A stretch of DNA of 7,375 nucleotides. It comes from Lachnospiraceae bacterium. Lineage in GTDB: Bacteria > Bacillota > Clostridia > Lachnospirales > Lachnospiraceae. Shown here one piece after another: positions 1-6,268 of this stretch (its first letter is position 1; each line of letters begins with the position of its first letter). A model generated the notes under the pieces. That model was not told the DNA's origin, ran no database searches, and worked only from the letters and a program-made list of their open reading frames with translations. Where the stretch lies: positions 10,317 through 17,691 of the forward strand of contig JAAUZS010000105.1 in the NCBI GenBank assembly GCA_014804495.1. The letters run 5' to 3'. Made by a program: the position numbers and the translations under genes.

Positions 1-674
1 GTCTGTGTCATTGACGGCAACGTTTTATGCAGGCTGTGAATAACAAGGTCTGCTCCCTGCCTCACTGCGTTCTCAGGCATACCCTGCGCCAGACCGAAAT
101 GCGCGCCGTGCGCTTCATCGACAATCAGAATTTTATCTTTCTCATGAACGATTCTGCTGATTGTTTCAATGTCTGATATGACTCCCTCATAAGTAGGCGA
201 AGTAATCACTACTGCCCTGCATTCCGGATAACGTTCCAGTGCCGTTTTTACTTCTTCCGGACTGGCAGCATCAGAAATCCCATATTCGGTAATTTGCTTC
301 GGATATATATACCGTAAATTAAGCTCCTTTAAAAAAGCCGCATGGTAAACAGACTTATGACAGTTTCTTGCAATCAAAATCGTATCCTGTTTGTCCGTCA
401 CTGACGAAATCGCAGCCAGCACGCCGCATGTACTGCCGTTCACCAGAAAAAACGTCTCCTCCGAACCATACAGTTTCGCCGTCCGTTCCTGTGCCTGCTT
501 TATAATACCTTCCGCCTGATGCAGATTGTCAAATTCATCTATCTCTGTAATATCGAGCCTATAAATCTCAGACAATGCTCCTGCCTCATGTCTGCGCTTA
601 TGCCCCGGCATATGATAAGGATAAAAATCACTCTCCCCATAATTAACAAGGCCGTCATATAACGTCTGCATCAT
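1..674 (-). CDS. Orn/Lys/Arg decarboxylase-family PLP enzyme (partial, C-terminus beyond window)
   Basis: Reading the minus strand from ATG at 674 gives 224 open codons that run off the left edge, so only the N-terminal part is seen; full family members of this Gram-positive type are about 480 residues. Residues 20-26 read YHMPGHK, the N-terminal hallmark of the Orn/Lys/Arg decarboxylase major domain. Further marks are NGST at 79-82, the cofactor-stacking His region (RNCHKS, H106), DEAHG at 186-190 (Asp that contacts the PLP ring nitrogen) and SLHKT at 214-218, where K217 is the expected Schiff-base lysine. The family decarboxylates basic amino acids (polyamine formation) in the cytoplasm; the actual substrate cannot be read from this portion. 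The start ATG overlaps the stop of the upstream HD gene (ATGA), preceded by GGAAAGG, which suggests translational coupling. A second ATG directly follows at 671. Relatives of the B. subtilis YaaO type often sit next to tmk, but that side is not visible. Confidence 0.9.
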   Translation of the reverse strand, partial: MMQTLYDGLVNYGESDFYPYHMPGHKRRHEAGALSEIYRLDITEIDEFDNLHQAEGIIKQAQERTAKLYGSEETFFLVNGSTCGVLAAISSVTDKQDTILIARNCHKSVYHAAFLKELNLRYIYPKQITEYGISDAASPEEVKTALERYPECRAVVITSPTYEGVISDIETISRIVHEKDKILIVDEAHGAHFGLAQGMPENAVRQGADLVIHSLHKTLPSMTQ

Positions 675-1246
675 ACCGCCTTTCCATGCCCCTTATGTAT
701 GCCTATCGTTTCCATTAAAGAACAATATTTATCAGCGGCAGTAACCACCCATGCTTCCCTGCATCTCGGAGGTATGACAGTCAATGGCCACATATGTTTT
801 ATAATAATATCACGCTGTTTATCCGTTAAGTTGTACTCCTTATCTGCATTCCGCAGCGCGGTACTCGGATGATGAAAACCATGCAGTCTTTGCCTCTTCG
901 CAAGATATTTCTTATCATGCCAGTCATAGAGAAAATAATCATGCAGCAAAGAGCCACGCACCAAATCCCTTACGTTGCAGTGCAATCTCAATTTATTATT
1001 CATAATCATGCTATGCCGCGCCACACTCATGCAATGCTCATTGACAGTCATGCTTCCGTGCTGGATATGCCCTTTGGTTTTTTTAAAGTTCTCAGAATTA
1101 ATAATATCATCGCCATACTTCTTCAGAACTTTATGTATTCTTCGATAACGTTCAAAATGTCTTTTAAACCTCTCAGCACGGCGCTGCCTCATCATATTTA
1201 TTATTTTCAAATTATTCACATCTCCTATCCGAACAACATTAACCAT
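671..1246 (-). CDS. HD-domain phosphohydrolase-like protein
   Basis: The frame encodes up to 191 residues with a single HD domain. Metal-ligand candidates are H71 (VNEHC), the H102-D103 doublet (SLLHDYFLYDW), H125/H126 (GFHHPST), H151 and D172 (TAADKYCSL). HD proteins are metal-dependent phosphohydrolases acting on nucleotides or phosphoesters; nothing here shows the substrate. The N-terminus before residue 60 is very basic and helical. The start is uncertain. The outermost ATG (1246) has no ribosome site and lies inside a candidate promoter. A site reading AGGAG sits inside the frame at about 1222-1226, which favours a shorter protein beginning at TTG 1210 (residue 13) or at the ATG pair of residues 18-19. 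The given limits are the outer bound. The stop overlaps the decarboxylase start by 4 bp, so the two are probably co-translated. A regulatory or housekeeping link between them is inference. Confidence 0.8.
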   Translation of the reverse strand: MVNVVRIGDVNNLKIINMMRQRRAERFKRHFERYRRIHKVLKKYGDDIINSENFKKTKGHIQHGSMTVNEHCMSVARHSMIMNNKLRLHCNVRDLVRGSLLHDYFLYDWHDKKYLAKRQRLHGFHHPSTALRNADKEYNLTDKQRDIIIKHMWPLTVIPPRCREAWVVTAADKYCSLMETIGIHKGHGKAV

Positions 1247-1265
1247 TTACGAATTTCTATTTCAA
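1238..1265 (-). promoter_or_regulatory. Candidate sigma-A promoter for HD/decarboxylase unit
   Basis: On the minus strand, TTGAAA (1260-1265, 5 of 6 to consensus) is followed after 16 bp by GTTAAT (1238-1243, 4 of 6). Transcription would begin around 1230, just before the internal AGGAG. This would put the longest HD start codon upstream of the mRNA. The site lies just after the terminator palindrome, where a new transcription unit is expected. The -10 match is modest. Confidence 0.35.
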
Positions 1266-1271
1266 CAACCA

Positions 1272-1349
1272 GAACTTAATTAAAATAAATAAAATAAGGG
1301 GCGATTGCGCTTGCGATGAGCACCGTTTTTATTTATTTTGATTAAGTTC
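1272..1349 (-). terminator. Long palindromic, apparently bidirectional intrinsic terminator
   Basis: The outer arms 1272-1294 and 1327-1349 pair over 23 bp with a single T-G wobble (1281/1340). Inside lies a GC-rich core: GGGGC (1298-1302) opposite GCACC (1320-1324, one mismatch), then ATTGC (1304-1308) with GCGAT (1313-1317) around a GCTT loop. The core is flanked by A-rich sequence on one side and T-rich on the other, so RNA from either strand gives a GC stem followed by U-rich sequence. On the minus strand it starts 22 bp after the glycosyltransferase stop and should end the pse operon. No gene converges from the plus side, so the second direction would block only antisense transcription. 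Confidence 0.75.
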
Positions 1350-1370
1350 GTGACTTTGATAACAGCCCCG

Positions 1371-2552
1371 CTATTTGTCTGACTCAATCAAATCATGCAG
1401 AACAGTCGCCCTATGCTCCCATGTATGTTCCGCTTTAGCCAGCCTGTATCCGTTATCAATAATTTCCTGTAACCGCGGCGGATTTGCAAGCAGACCATAA
1501 ACCATATCCGGCAGTTCTTCCAAATGCGCTGTGGAATAAATCCTGCAATCTGTTTTGTCATGTAGAATTGCATCCAGATATACGCTACTGTCTGTCAGGC
1601 ACAATGCCCCATTAAGCATAGAATTAAAAATTCTGTCATGTGCGCCGTCTCGAAACCACGGCATCACATTTAATGAAATTTTACTCTGACATAACTTTTT
1701 AAGACATCCTACGGAATCCAGACTGCCGCCTATAATCATATTCTCCGGGTTCTGACAGGAAAGTTTATCCCAGCCTCCCCCGAATACATTGACCTTAATG
1801 CCGGCCTCCGCCAGAACCTTAACTGCTTCCCCTCTTGTTTTAAATCGAACATATAAATCTACGAAAGTCAGCTTGCTCATGACCTTCTTCAATTCTTCCT
1901 CCGTTACTTCCGGTATTTCCCTGAGAATGTGCTCCTGTGCCACATCCTCAAGCGTCCGCATCGGATTAGCAAGCAAATCGTCAATCATGCCATAATAAAA
2001 CTCAGTATATTCATCGTCAATCCTGGTAATATATTTTTCAAACTGAGCAGGCGGTGTATAGTTACCCACCATAGTCACATCATATCTGCGATACTGCGCC
2101 GGCACATAAGTCTTATTTGGATATAACTCTGTTCCCGCCAGCGGAATAAAAGGTCCTCGCCGTATATTCGGGAAAAACCTTTCCATATATTTTTCATGAT
2201 TTCTGTCGATACTGATATGATGATAACCTCTTGGTACTTTTTCCAGAAAGTGATGATAATACATAGGATGATCCACAACAATATTATAGCTTGGTATATC
2301 AAGCGCATCCCACATCATACGGTCATTTTCATCCAGAAAATAATCTTCTCCGCTCATTCCATGAAAATTAAAATTAACTAAAACCGTATTTCCCCGCTCA
2401 AAAAACCGAAAAAAACGATCAGAACTGTTCCACGGTCTGCTCAAGTCATAGATGAATGTCTGATGTCCCATCTTCTGAAAAGCTTCCGCCAGTTGTATGG
2501 AAAAATATCCCTGTGTTTCAATATCGCCTTCAAAAAGCATTATTTTTTTCAT
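1371..2552 (-). CDS. CgeB-like GT-B glycosyltransferase
   Basis: The 393-residue protein has no signal peptide or membrane segment and should be cytoplasmic. It begins with an MKKIMLFEGD strand and a Rossmann-like N-terminal half. The C-terminal half carries VFGGGWD (257-262), then the region around 305-323 (HDRIFNSMLNGALCLTDSS), the 'R.(F/E)..L.G....TD' donor-binding segment of CgeB/GT1-like spore-maturation and flagellin glycosyltransferases. It is the last gene of the operon, 50 bp after pseG, and is followed by a strong terminator. By context it is a good candidate for handling the sugar made by the two upstream genes, or for adding another residue to the same surface glycan. This is inference: most known pseudaminic acid transferases for flagellin are of the Maf family, and no Maf protein is in view. 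The ribosome site is weak (GGA about 10 nt before ATG). Family assignment is fairly sure; donor and acceptor are unknown. Confidence 0.8.
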   Translation of the reverse strand: MKKIMLFEGDIETQGYFSIQLAEAFQKMGHQTFIYDLSRPWNSSDRFFRFFERGNTVLVNFNFHGMSGEDYFLDENDRMMWDALDIPSYNIVVDHPMYYHHFLEKVPRGYHHISIDRNHEKYMERFFPNIRRGPFIPLAGTELYPNKTYVPAQYRRYDVTMVGNYTPPAQFEKYITRIDDEYTEFYYGMIDDLLANPMRTLEDVAQEHILREIPEVTEEELKKVMSKLTFVDLYVRFKTRGEAVKVLAEAGIKVNVFGGGWDKLSCQNPENMIIGGSLDSVGCLKKLCQSKISLNVMPWFRDGAHDRIFNSMLNGALCLTDSSVYLDAILHDKTDCRIYSTAHLEELPDMVYGLLANPPRLQEIIDNGYRLAKAEHTWEHRATVLHDLIESDK

Positions 2553-2602
2553 AAATCTACGTCCATTCTATCTTATGTCTACCTCAGTTTTTTATTTTTT
2601 CT

Positions 2603-3619
2603 TCATAACTCAAGCAACGCCTCTGCAATCCGTGCCGCCCCCAGACCGTCCACCGTCTGTCGTTGTCTTTTGCTGTACTCCCGTCTCAATGCGGCGTCCC
2701 GACCAAGCCTGTCTAACTGATTAACGGCTTCGTCCAACATTTTCTCCCCCTGAGTCAGATAATTGCCCCCAAAGCATGTCAGTCCATTTTTGAAAAAGCC
2801 TTCCACAATGCGTTCCTGGTTGTCAACAAAAGAAAAGCAAATCATTGGCACTCCTACCGCGCTAAGCTCATACAAAGTAGAGCCCCCGGCACTGATAGCA
2901 ATGTCATTTTCCTGCATCAACTCCCACATATTCGACACATTGCTGTAAATCTTTACATTTTCATGCTTTTTTTCCAGCGTCCGAAGCCGTTCCAGATGTA
3001 CATTGAAGGCGCCACTGACCACATTATATCTCAGCCCGGCTGTCCCGGGTTCTGCCAATGCCTTCTCCAAAAATTTCCCGGCCAGATCATACTTATCGCT
3101 GCCTCCCGTAGTCACCAGTACCTGAGTCGCCTTCTCCCGAACGCGATATTCCACTCCGGTGAATTCTTCCCGTAACGGTGCATATGCCGTGCCCAGTAAC
3201 AGCCGTCCCTTATGCAGATTCCCATACAACGCGCTTTTGGCAAAGATATTGTAATTAATCAGTATATCCACCGGCAGGTCGCTAATACAATTATCGTCCA
3301 GATACCCCACCGCAGTCCATTTTCCCACCCTGCGAAGATAGTCCGGAGTCACGAAATAACTGTCTGCCAGAAAAACACGGGGACACTCTTCCTTTAACAG
3401 GCTCTCCAGAACCGGCCATTCTTCTTCCAACCTGGTATATTCCGAATGCAGCACCCTAAAGTTTTGTCCCCTGACCTGCAGCAGAGGCAGTGCTTCCTCA
3501 TCCGACACCAGAAAACATACCTGTTCTCCCGCCCTTTTTAAAGCTGATGCAATGGCAAGACAACGCATCACATGACCGCTGCCGATTTCCCGGTTTGCAT
3601 CCGTCCGAATCCAGATCAT
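2603..3619 (-). CDS. pseG: PseG: UDP-2,4-diacetamido-2,4,6-trideoxy-beta-L-altropyranose hydrolase
   Basis: This GT-B-fold hydrolase removes UDP from the altrose nucleotide sugar, releasing the free sugar that pseudaminic acid synthase condenses with phosphoenolpyruvate. The 338-residue protein starts with the PseG hallmark: RTDAN at 5-9 and IGSGHVMRC at 12-20, where H16 corresponds to the catalytic His of the Campylobacter enzyme (H17). Further marks are LADSYF (84-89), TTGGSD (170-175) at the domain junction, SAGGSTLYEL (243-252), the uridine-diphosphate binding loop, and VDNQ (265-268). The start overlaps the pseI stop as ATGA and has GGGAG about 8 nt upstream, so it is co-translated. PseG rather than a NeuC/LegG-type hydrolysing epimerase points to pseudaminic acid, not sialic or legionaminic acid. 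The C-terminus (from about 290) is an ordinary helical tail; no acetyltransferase domain is fused. It may accept a 4-N-formyl substrate if the neighbouring formyltransferase acts earlier. Confidence 0.92.
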   Translation of the reverse strand: MIWIRTDANREIGSGHVMRCLAIASALKRAGEQVCFLVSDEEALPLLQVRGQNFRVLHSEYTRLEEEWPVLESLLKEECPRVFLADSYFVTPDYLRRVGKWTAVGYLDDNCISDLPVDILINYNIFAKSALYGNLHKGRLLLGTAYAPLREEFTGVEYRVREKATQVLVTTGGSDKYDLAGKFLEKALAEPGTAGLRYNVVSGAFNVHLERLRTLEKKHENVKIYSNVSNMWELMQENDIAISAGGSTLYELSAVGVPMICFSFVDNQERIVEGFFKNGLTCFGGNYLTQGEKMLDEAVNQLDRLGRDAALRREYSKRQRQTVDGLGAARIAEALLEL

Positions 3620-5271
3620 AAACCACTCTCCCGATAGCGCTTTTTAAAATCCGCGATCCTGTCATTCCAAGTAAAGGACACCCTCTCTCTGACGGCCTCC
3701 AGTTCTCTCATCCGATGGTAAGTTCCCTCACCCACCTGCCTCACCGGCATCAGACTGCCATCCTTAATTGCCTGCCAGTTCTCCTGAAAAAGCGTCTTCA
3801 TCTCTTCCAACAGCTTATCATAAGTGGTGGCAAAAGTCTCCTTTTTCTCATCGAAAAACAATTCTTTTTGACACAAAATATCTCCCGTATCAAGTCCGCT
3901 GTCCATTCTGTGGATGGTGACTCCTTTAGGTGTATTCTCCAGAAAACTGAAGAAATTCGGTGCTGAACCTCTGTTATATGGCAGAAAAGATGTATGAAGG
4001 TTGATGACCCTGCCGGGAAGAAGCTCCAGCACTTCTTCCGGAATCAGATGACGATAATTAAAGCTAATAACAAAGGAAGGCTCCAATGCTTTTATCATCT
4101 CCGCAGTCAACTTATTTTCAATTCGATATACTTTTTCTTCTCTTTCAGCAAGCCATCTATACAATCCTTCCGTATTTCCATTATTCGTAGCAAAAAGGAT
4201 TGCTCCTTTTTCCAATACATCAAAGGAAATGGGAATTCCCCGCTCTAAATTTACTCCTGCCTTCATTCCCAGTATGTCCCTGTAATACTTTGGCTTCAGT
4301 CCGTAACCAGGGCGGATAATGCGGGTATTCTCCTCTGTAATGGCCTCTCCTTTAACGATATCCTTCACTGCGAAGATAGAACGCCGGAAAACCATGCTGG
4401 GCTCCTCGCTTTTACTGATGCCGTAAACCGGCTCACCTATGGCAGCTTCCACGCTGCGTACCTCGTCTACCATAGCGCGGTACTCCTCCGGAGTCATGGA
4501 AAAGGATGCATCCGGATTCTCTATTTCACGGCTGATGCAAAAATGTTTCTCAATAATCTGTGCCCCCAAAGCCACCGCAGTCACAGCGCTCATATGCCCC
4601 ATAGAATGATCTGAAAGACCGATTGGCATGGAAAAACGTTTTTTCATGTCCTGAATGGTTTTTAAATTCATCTCCTTCGGCTCCGCCGGATAGGCGCTGG
4701 AACAGCGAAGCAACGCAAGCTGTCGGTTTCCCGCCTTTTTTACAACCTCCACTGCCTCCCGGATTTCCTCCAGACTGCCCATACCCGTGGACAGAATAAC
4801 CGGCTTACCCTTAGAAGCAATATATTCCACCAAAGGCAAATCCACCATTTCAAAGGAAGCAATTTTATAAAAATCAAGTCCCAATTCCTCCAGAAAATCC
4901 ACAGAGGTCACGTCAAAGGGCGTAGACAGGAAATCGATTCCCACACGCTCTGCCTCCTCCTTCAACTCCGGCTGCCACTCCCATGGCATATACCCCTTCC
5001 CATAGAGCCGGTAGAGATTTTCTCCTTCCCATGTGCCGTTTCCTACATTAAAATACTTATTATTGCAATCTATTGTCAGCGTGTCCGGTGTGTATGTCTG
5101 TATCTTGATACAGTCCGCCCCACTCTCCTTCGCCGCGTGGATAATCTCTTTTGCTCTGGCAAGACTCCCCGCATGATTGGCGGACATCTCCGCAATCATA
5201 TACATGGGGCATCCCTCTCCTATGTAATGACTTCCTACCTTTATTTTATCAGCAAAAAATTTTTCAGACAT
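3616..5271 (-). CDS. pseI: Pseudaminic acid synthase (PseI/NeuB family) fused to a C-terminal N-formyltransferase domain
   Basis: One uninterrupted 551-residue frame holds two enzymes. Residues 1 to about 350 are a NeuB-family synthase: AEMSANH (27-33, E28 as general acid/base region), CIKIQTYTP (54-62), STPFD (116-120), SDHSMGH (220-226), EKHF (241-244), then a SAF/antifreeze-like domain (about 297-350, RRSIFAVKD). This part condenses phosphoenolpyruvate with the free sugar released by PseG. Residues about 357-551 are a folate-dependent formyltransferase: ISFNYRHLIP (402-411), NLH (424-426) with SFLPYNRG (428-435), and LDTGD (460-464). N424, H426 and D461 match the Asn-His-Asp catalytic triad of GART/Fmt and sugar N-formyltransferases, so the domain looks active. 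Usual stand-alone synthases are about 340-350 residues. AGGAG lies 6 nt before ATG. It is the first gene of the operon and overlaps pseG by 4 bp. I infer N-formylation of a 4-amino precursor, which becomes the 7-position of the final acid. Confidence 0.9.
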   Translation of the reverse strand: MSEKFFADKIKVGSHYIGEGCPMYMIAEMSANHAGSLARAKEIIHAAKESGADCIKIQTYTPDTLTIDCNNKYFNVGNGTWEGENLYRLYGKGYMPWEWQPELKEEAERVGIDFLSTPFDVTSVDFLEELGLDFYKIASFEMVDLPLVEYIASKGKPVILSTGMGSLEEIREAVEVVKKAGNRQLALLRCSSAYPAEPKEMNLKTIQDMKKRFSMPIGLSDHSMGHMSAVTAVALGAQIIEKHFCISREIENPDASFSMTPEEYRAMVDEVRSVEAAIGEPVYGISKSEEPSMVFRRSIFAVKDIVKGEAITEENTRIIRPGYGLKPKYYRDILGMKAGVNLERGIPISFDVLEKGAILFATNNGNTEGLYRWLAEREEKVYRIENKLTAEMIKALEPSFVISFNYRHLIPEEVLELLPGRVINLHTSFLPYNRGSAPNFFSFLENTPKGVTIHRMDSGLDTGDILCQKELFFDEKKETFATTYDKLLEEMKTLFQENWQAIKDGSLMPVRQVGEGTYHRMRELEAVRERVSFTWNDRIADFKKRYRESGL

Positions 5272-5308
5272 TTAGTTCTCCTGTGCTGCATGAGCCCATT
5301 TTCTTTCT

Positions 5309-5337
5309 ATTTTATTACCTTATCGCACTTAATGCAA
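5309..5337 (-). promoter_or_regulatory. Sigma-A-like promoter of the pse operon
   Basis: On the minus strand, TTGCAT (5332-5337) is followed after exactly 17 bp by TAAAAT (5309-5314, 5 of 6 to TATAAT). The predicted start near 5302 gives a leader of about 30 nt with AGGAG before the pseI ATG. The -35 matches only 3 of 6 positions. A flagellar sigma-D-like reading (GAAA, 15 bp, GCGATAA) exists in the same stretch with one mismatch in each box, but is weaker. Confidence 0.5.
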
Positions 5338-5340
5338 TAA
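5320..5340. promoter_or_regulatory. Palindromic operator candidate over the pse promoter
   Basis: TTATCGCA (5320-5327) and TGCAATAA (5333-5340) are inverted copies with one mismatch around a 5-bp centre, and 5329/5331 also pair. The dyad covers the -35 and part of the spacer of the pse promoter, where a dimeric repressor would block it. No cognate regulator can be named; the dyad could also be chance in AT-rich DNA. Confidence 0.3.
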
Positions 5341-5398
5341 ATTTCTAAGGTTTCCATGGGAATGCACCATGAATTTCCGTGTGATCGTAAATGAGTTA

Positions 5399-5427
5399 TT
5401 GTATTATTTTATTGACCCCATTATAAT
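5399..5427 (+). promoter_or_regulatory. Sigma-A-like promoter of the response-regulator gene
   Basis: TTGTAT (5399-5404) is followed after 17 bp by a perfect TATAAT (5422-5427). The start would fall near 5434, giving a leader of about 37 nt to the ATG at 5471. This placement shows that the ATG at 5369 in the same frame cannot be the translation start. The TTGACC at 5412 is too close to the -10 to be its -35. Confidence 0.55.
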
Positions 5428-5470
5428 ATTGTCTGACGCTATCAATATCTGGCAGGAGTATGGAAAAAAA

Positions 5471-6139
5471 ATGAACAGAATTTTAATTATCGAAGATGAT
5501 ATGACAATCAACAGTCTGCTGCGAAGCATTATTGAAAAAAGCGGATATGCCGCCGACAGTGCATATAATGGCACCGACGGGCTTACTATGTGCATGAATG
5601 AAGATTACAGCCTTATTCTGTTAGATTTAATGCTGCCGGAGAAGTCCGGTGAGGATATTATCAAAGAATTACGCCGTATCAATATGACTCCCATTATTGT
5701 ATTGTCTGCCAAAGGCGAAACTCAAAACAGAATAGAACTCCTTCGGCTTGGAGCAGACGACTATATAACCAAGCCCTTTGATATTGACGAAGTACTTTTA
5801 CGGATTCAGGCAGTACTTCGTAGAACTGCACAGCAGGAAACCAATGAGATTGCTTTTCGTGAAATTGTTATAAAGACGGATTCCAAGCGCGTTTTTATAA
5901 ATAATGAAGAACTGGTATGTACCGCTACAGAATATGCCATATTGGAGCTGCTGATGAAAAATCCCGCTAAGATCTTTTCAAAGCGCACACTTTATGAAAT
6001 TATAATGGGCGAGGACTATCTACAGGAAGATAACACAATGAATGTTCATATCAGTAATCTTCGTAAGAAAATTGCCGAGCATACAGACAAAAAGTATATC
6101 GAAACAGTATACGGCATGGGATATCGGCTCATCAAATGA
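5471..6139 (+). CDS. OmpR/PhoB-family response regulator
   Basis: This cytoplasmic transcription factor has 222 residues, the normal family length. The receiver domain (about 1-115) has the acidic pair D9-D10, phospho-acceptor D52 in LLDLMLP, S79 and K101 in TKPF. The C-terminal winged-helix DNA-binding domain (about 125-222) ends with the family's typical NVHISNLRKKI and YIETVYGMGYRLI segments. I chose the ATG at 5471 because the receiver begins there, AGGAG lies at 5454-5458 (spacing of 12, slightly long), and the promoter lies inside the longer 5369 frame; residues coded before 5471 do not belong to the fold. It is followed by a BcrA/LanF-type transporter, so it probably senses, through a kinase, and answers peptide antibiotics. 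No histidine kinase gene follows directly; it must be downstream of the permease or elsewhere. There is no clear terminator after the stop, so some read-through into the transporter is possible. Confidence 0.93.
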   Translation: MNRILIIEDDMTINSLLRSIIEKSGYAADSAYNGTDGLTMCMNEDYSLILLDLMLPEKSGEDIIKELRRINMTPIIVLSAKGETQNRIELLRLGADDYITKPFDIDEVLLRIQAVLRRTAQQETNEIAFREIVIKTDSKRVFINNEELVCTATEYAILELLMKNPAKIFSKRTLYEIIMGEDYLQEDNTMNVHISNLRKKIAEHTDKKYIETVYGMGYRLIK

Positions 6140-6154
6140 TAACCGTGCGTCTTT

Positions 6155-6193
6155 AGATTTTCTTTAATATTTATGAAGAATCTTCTTAATATT
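6155..6193 (+). promoter_or_regulatory. Tandem direct repeat, probable response-regulator binding site
   Basis: Two 17-bp copies, at 6155-6171 and 6177-6193, match at 13 of 17 positions and share a perfect TTAATATT at their ends. Their offset is 22 bp, two helical turns, so both face the same side of the DNA. The second ends 4 bp before a TATAAT. OmpR-family dimers bind such tandem half-sites over the -35 region and activate transcription. The regulator encoded immediately upstream is the natural ligand (inference). A small palindrome, GAAGA-A-TCTTC (6175-6185), overlaps the junction. Confidence 0.5.
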
Positions 6194-6197
6194 ACCC

Positions 6198-6208
6198 TAT
6201 AATATAAT
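6198..6208 (+). promoter_or_regulatory. -10 region of the ABC-transporter promoter
   Basis: Two overlapping TATAAT boxes occur at 6198-6203 and 6203-6208. At 17 bp upstream of each, the sequence (GAAGAA or ATCTTC) does not resemble TTGACA. A strong -10 with no -35 and repeats in its place is typical of an activator-dependent promoter, which fits control by the upstream response regulator. Confidence 0.5.
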
Positions 6209-6223
6209 ACCGGAGATGATACT

Positions 6224-6253
6224 GTGAAAAACAAATATTTCAGTGACAAATAG
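6224..6253 (+). CDS. Possible 9-codon leader ORF (GTG start) before the ABC gene
   Basis: GTG at 6224 opens a frame coding MKNKYFSDK and stops with TAG 15 bp before the transporter start. GGAG (6212-6215) stands 8 nt upstream, ideal spacing. The predicted transcript would begin close to this ribosome site. It may be a leader peptide, or chance. There is no hairpin or repeated rare codon that would show attenuation. Confidence 0.2.
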   Translation: MKNKYFSDK

Positions 6254-6268
6254 GAATGGGGGATTATC

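Noticed and set aside
869..1279. 136-codon plus-strand frame opposite the HD gene
   Set aside because: It is antisense to a frame with a clear HD domain, its protein shows no recognisable fold or ribosome site, and its 3' end runs into the terminator palindrome.
2553..2602. Tiny frame or slippage site in the A-rich gap between pseG and the glycosyltransferase
   Set aside because: The frame after the pseG stop is only a few codons, and both flanking genes are complete, so no frameshift is needed.
2463..2724. Two overlapping plus-strand frames across the glycosyltransferase/pseG junction
   Set aside because: They are antisense to two solid genes; their hydrophobic stretch comes from AT-rich intergenic sequence and they have no ribosome site.
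3616..5271. Sialic (NeuB) or legionaminic (LegI) acid synthase instead of PseI
   Set aside because: The synthase domain alone does not settle the sugar, but the overlapping downstream gene is PseG, which is specific to the pseudaminic acid route; NeuC/LegG-type hydrolysing epimerases are absent.
5355..5371. CATGG...CCATG inverted repeat between the divergent promoters
   Set aside because: Arms of only 5 bp around a 7-bp centre are expected by chance, and the position does not overlap either promoter.
5369..5470. N-terminal extension of 34 residues on the response regulator
   Set aside because: The receiver fold begins at the ATG at 5471, a ribosome site precedes that ATG, and the likely promoter lies within the extension.
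6140..6200. Terminator after the response regulator
   Set aside because: The only hairpin is a weak 5-bp GAAGA/TCTTC dyad without GC stem or U-tract; the region is better explained as a binding site and promoter.
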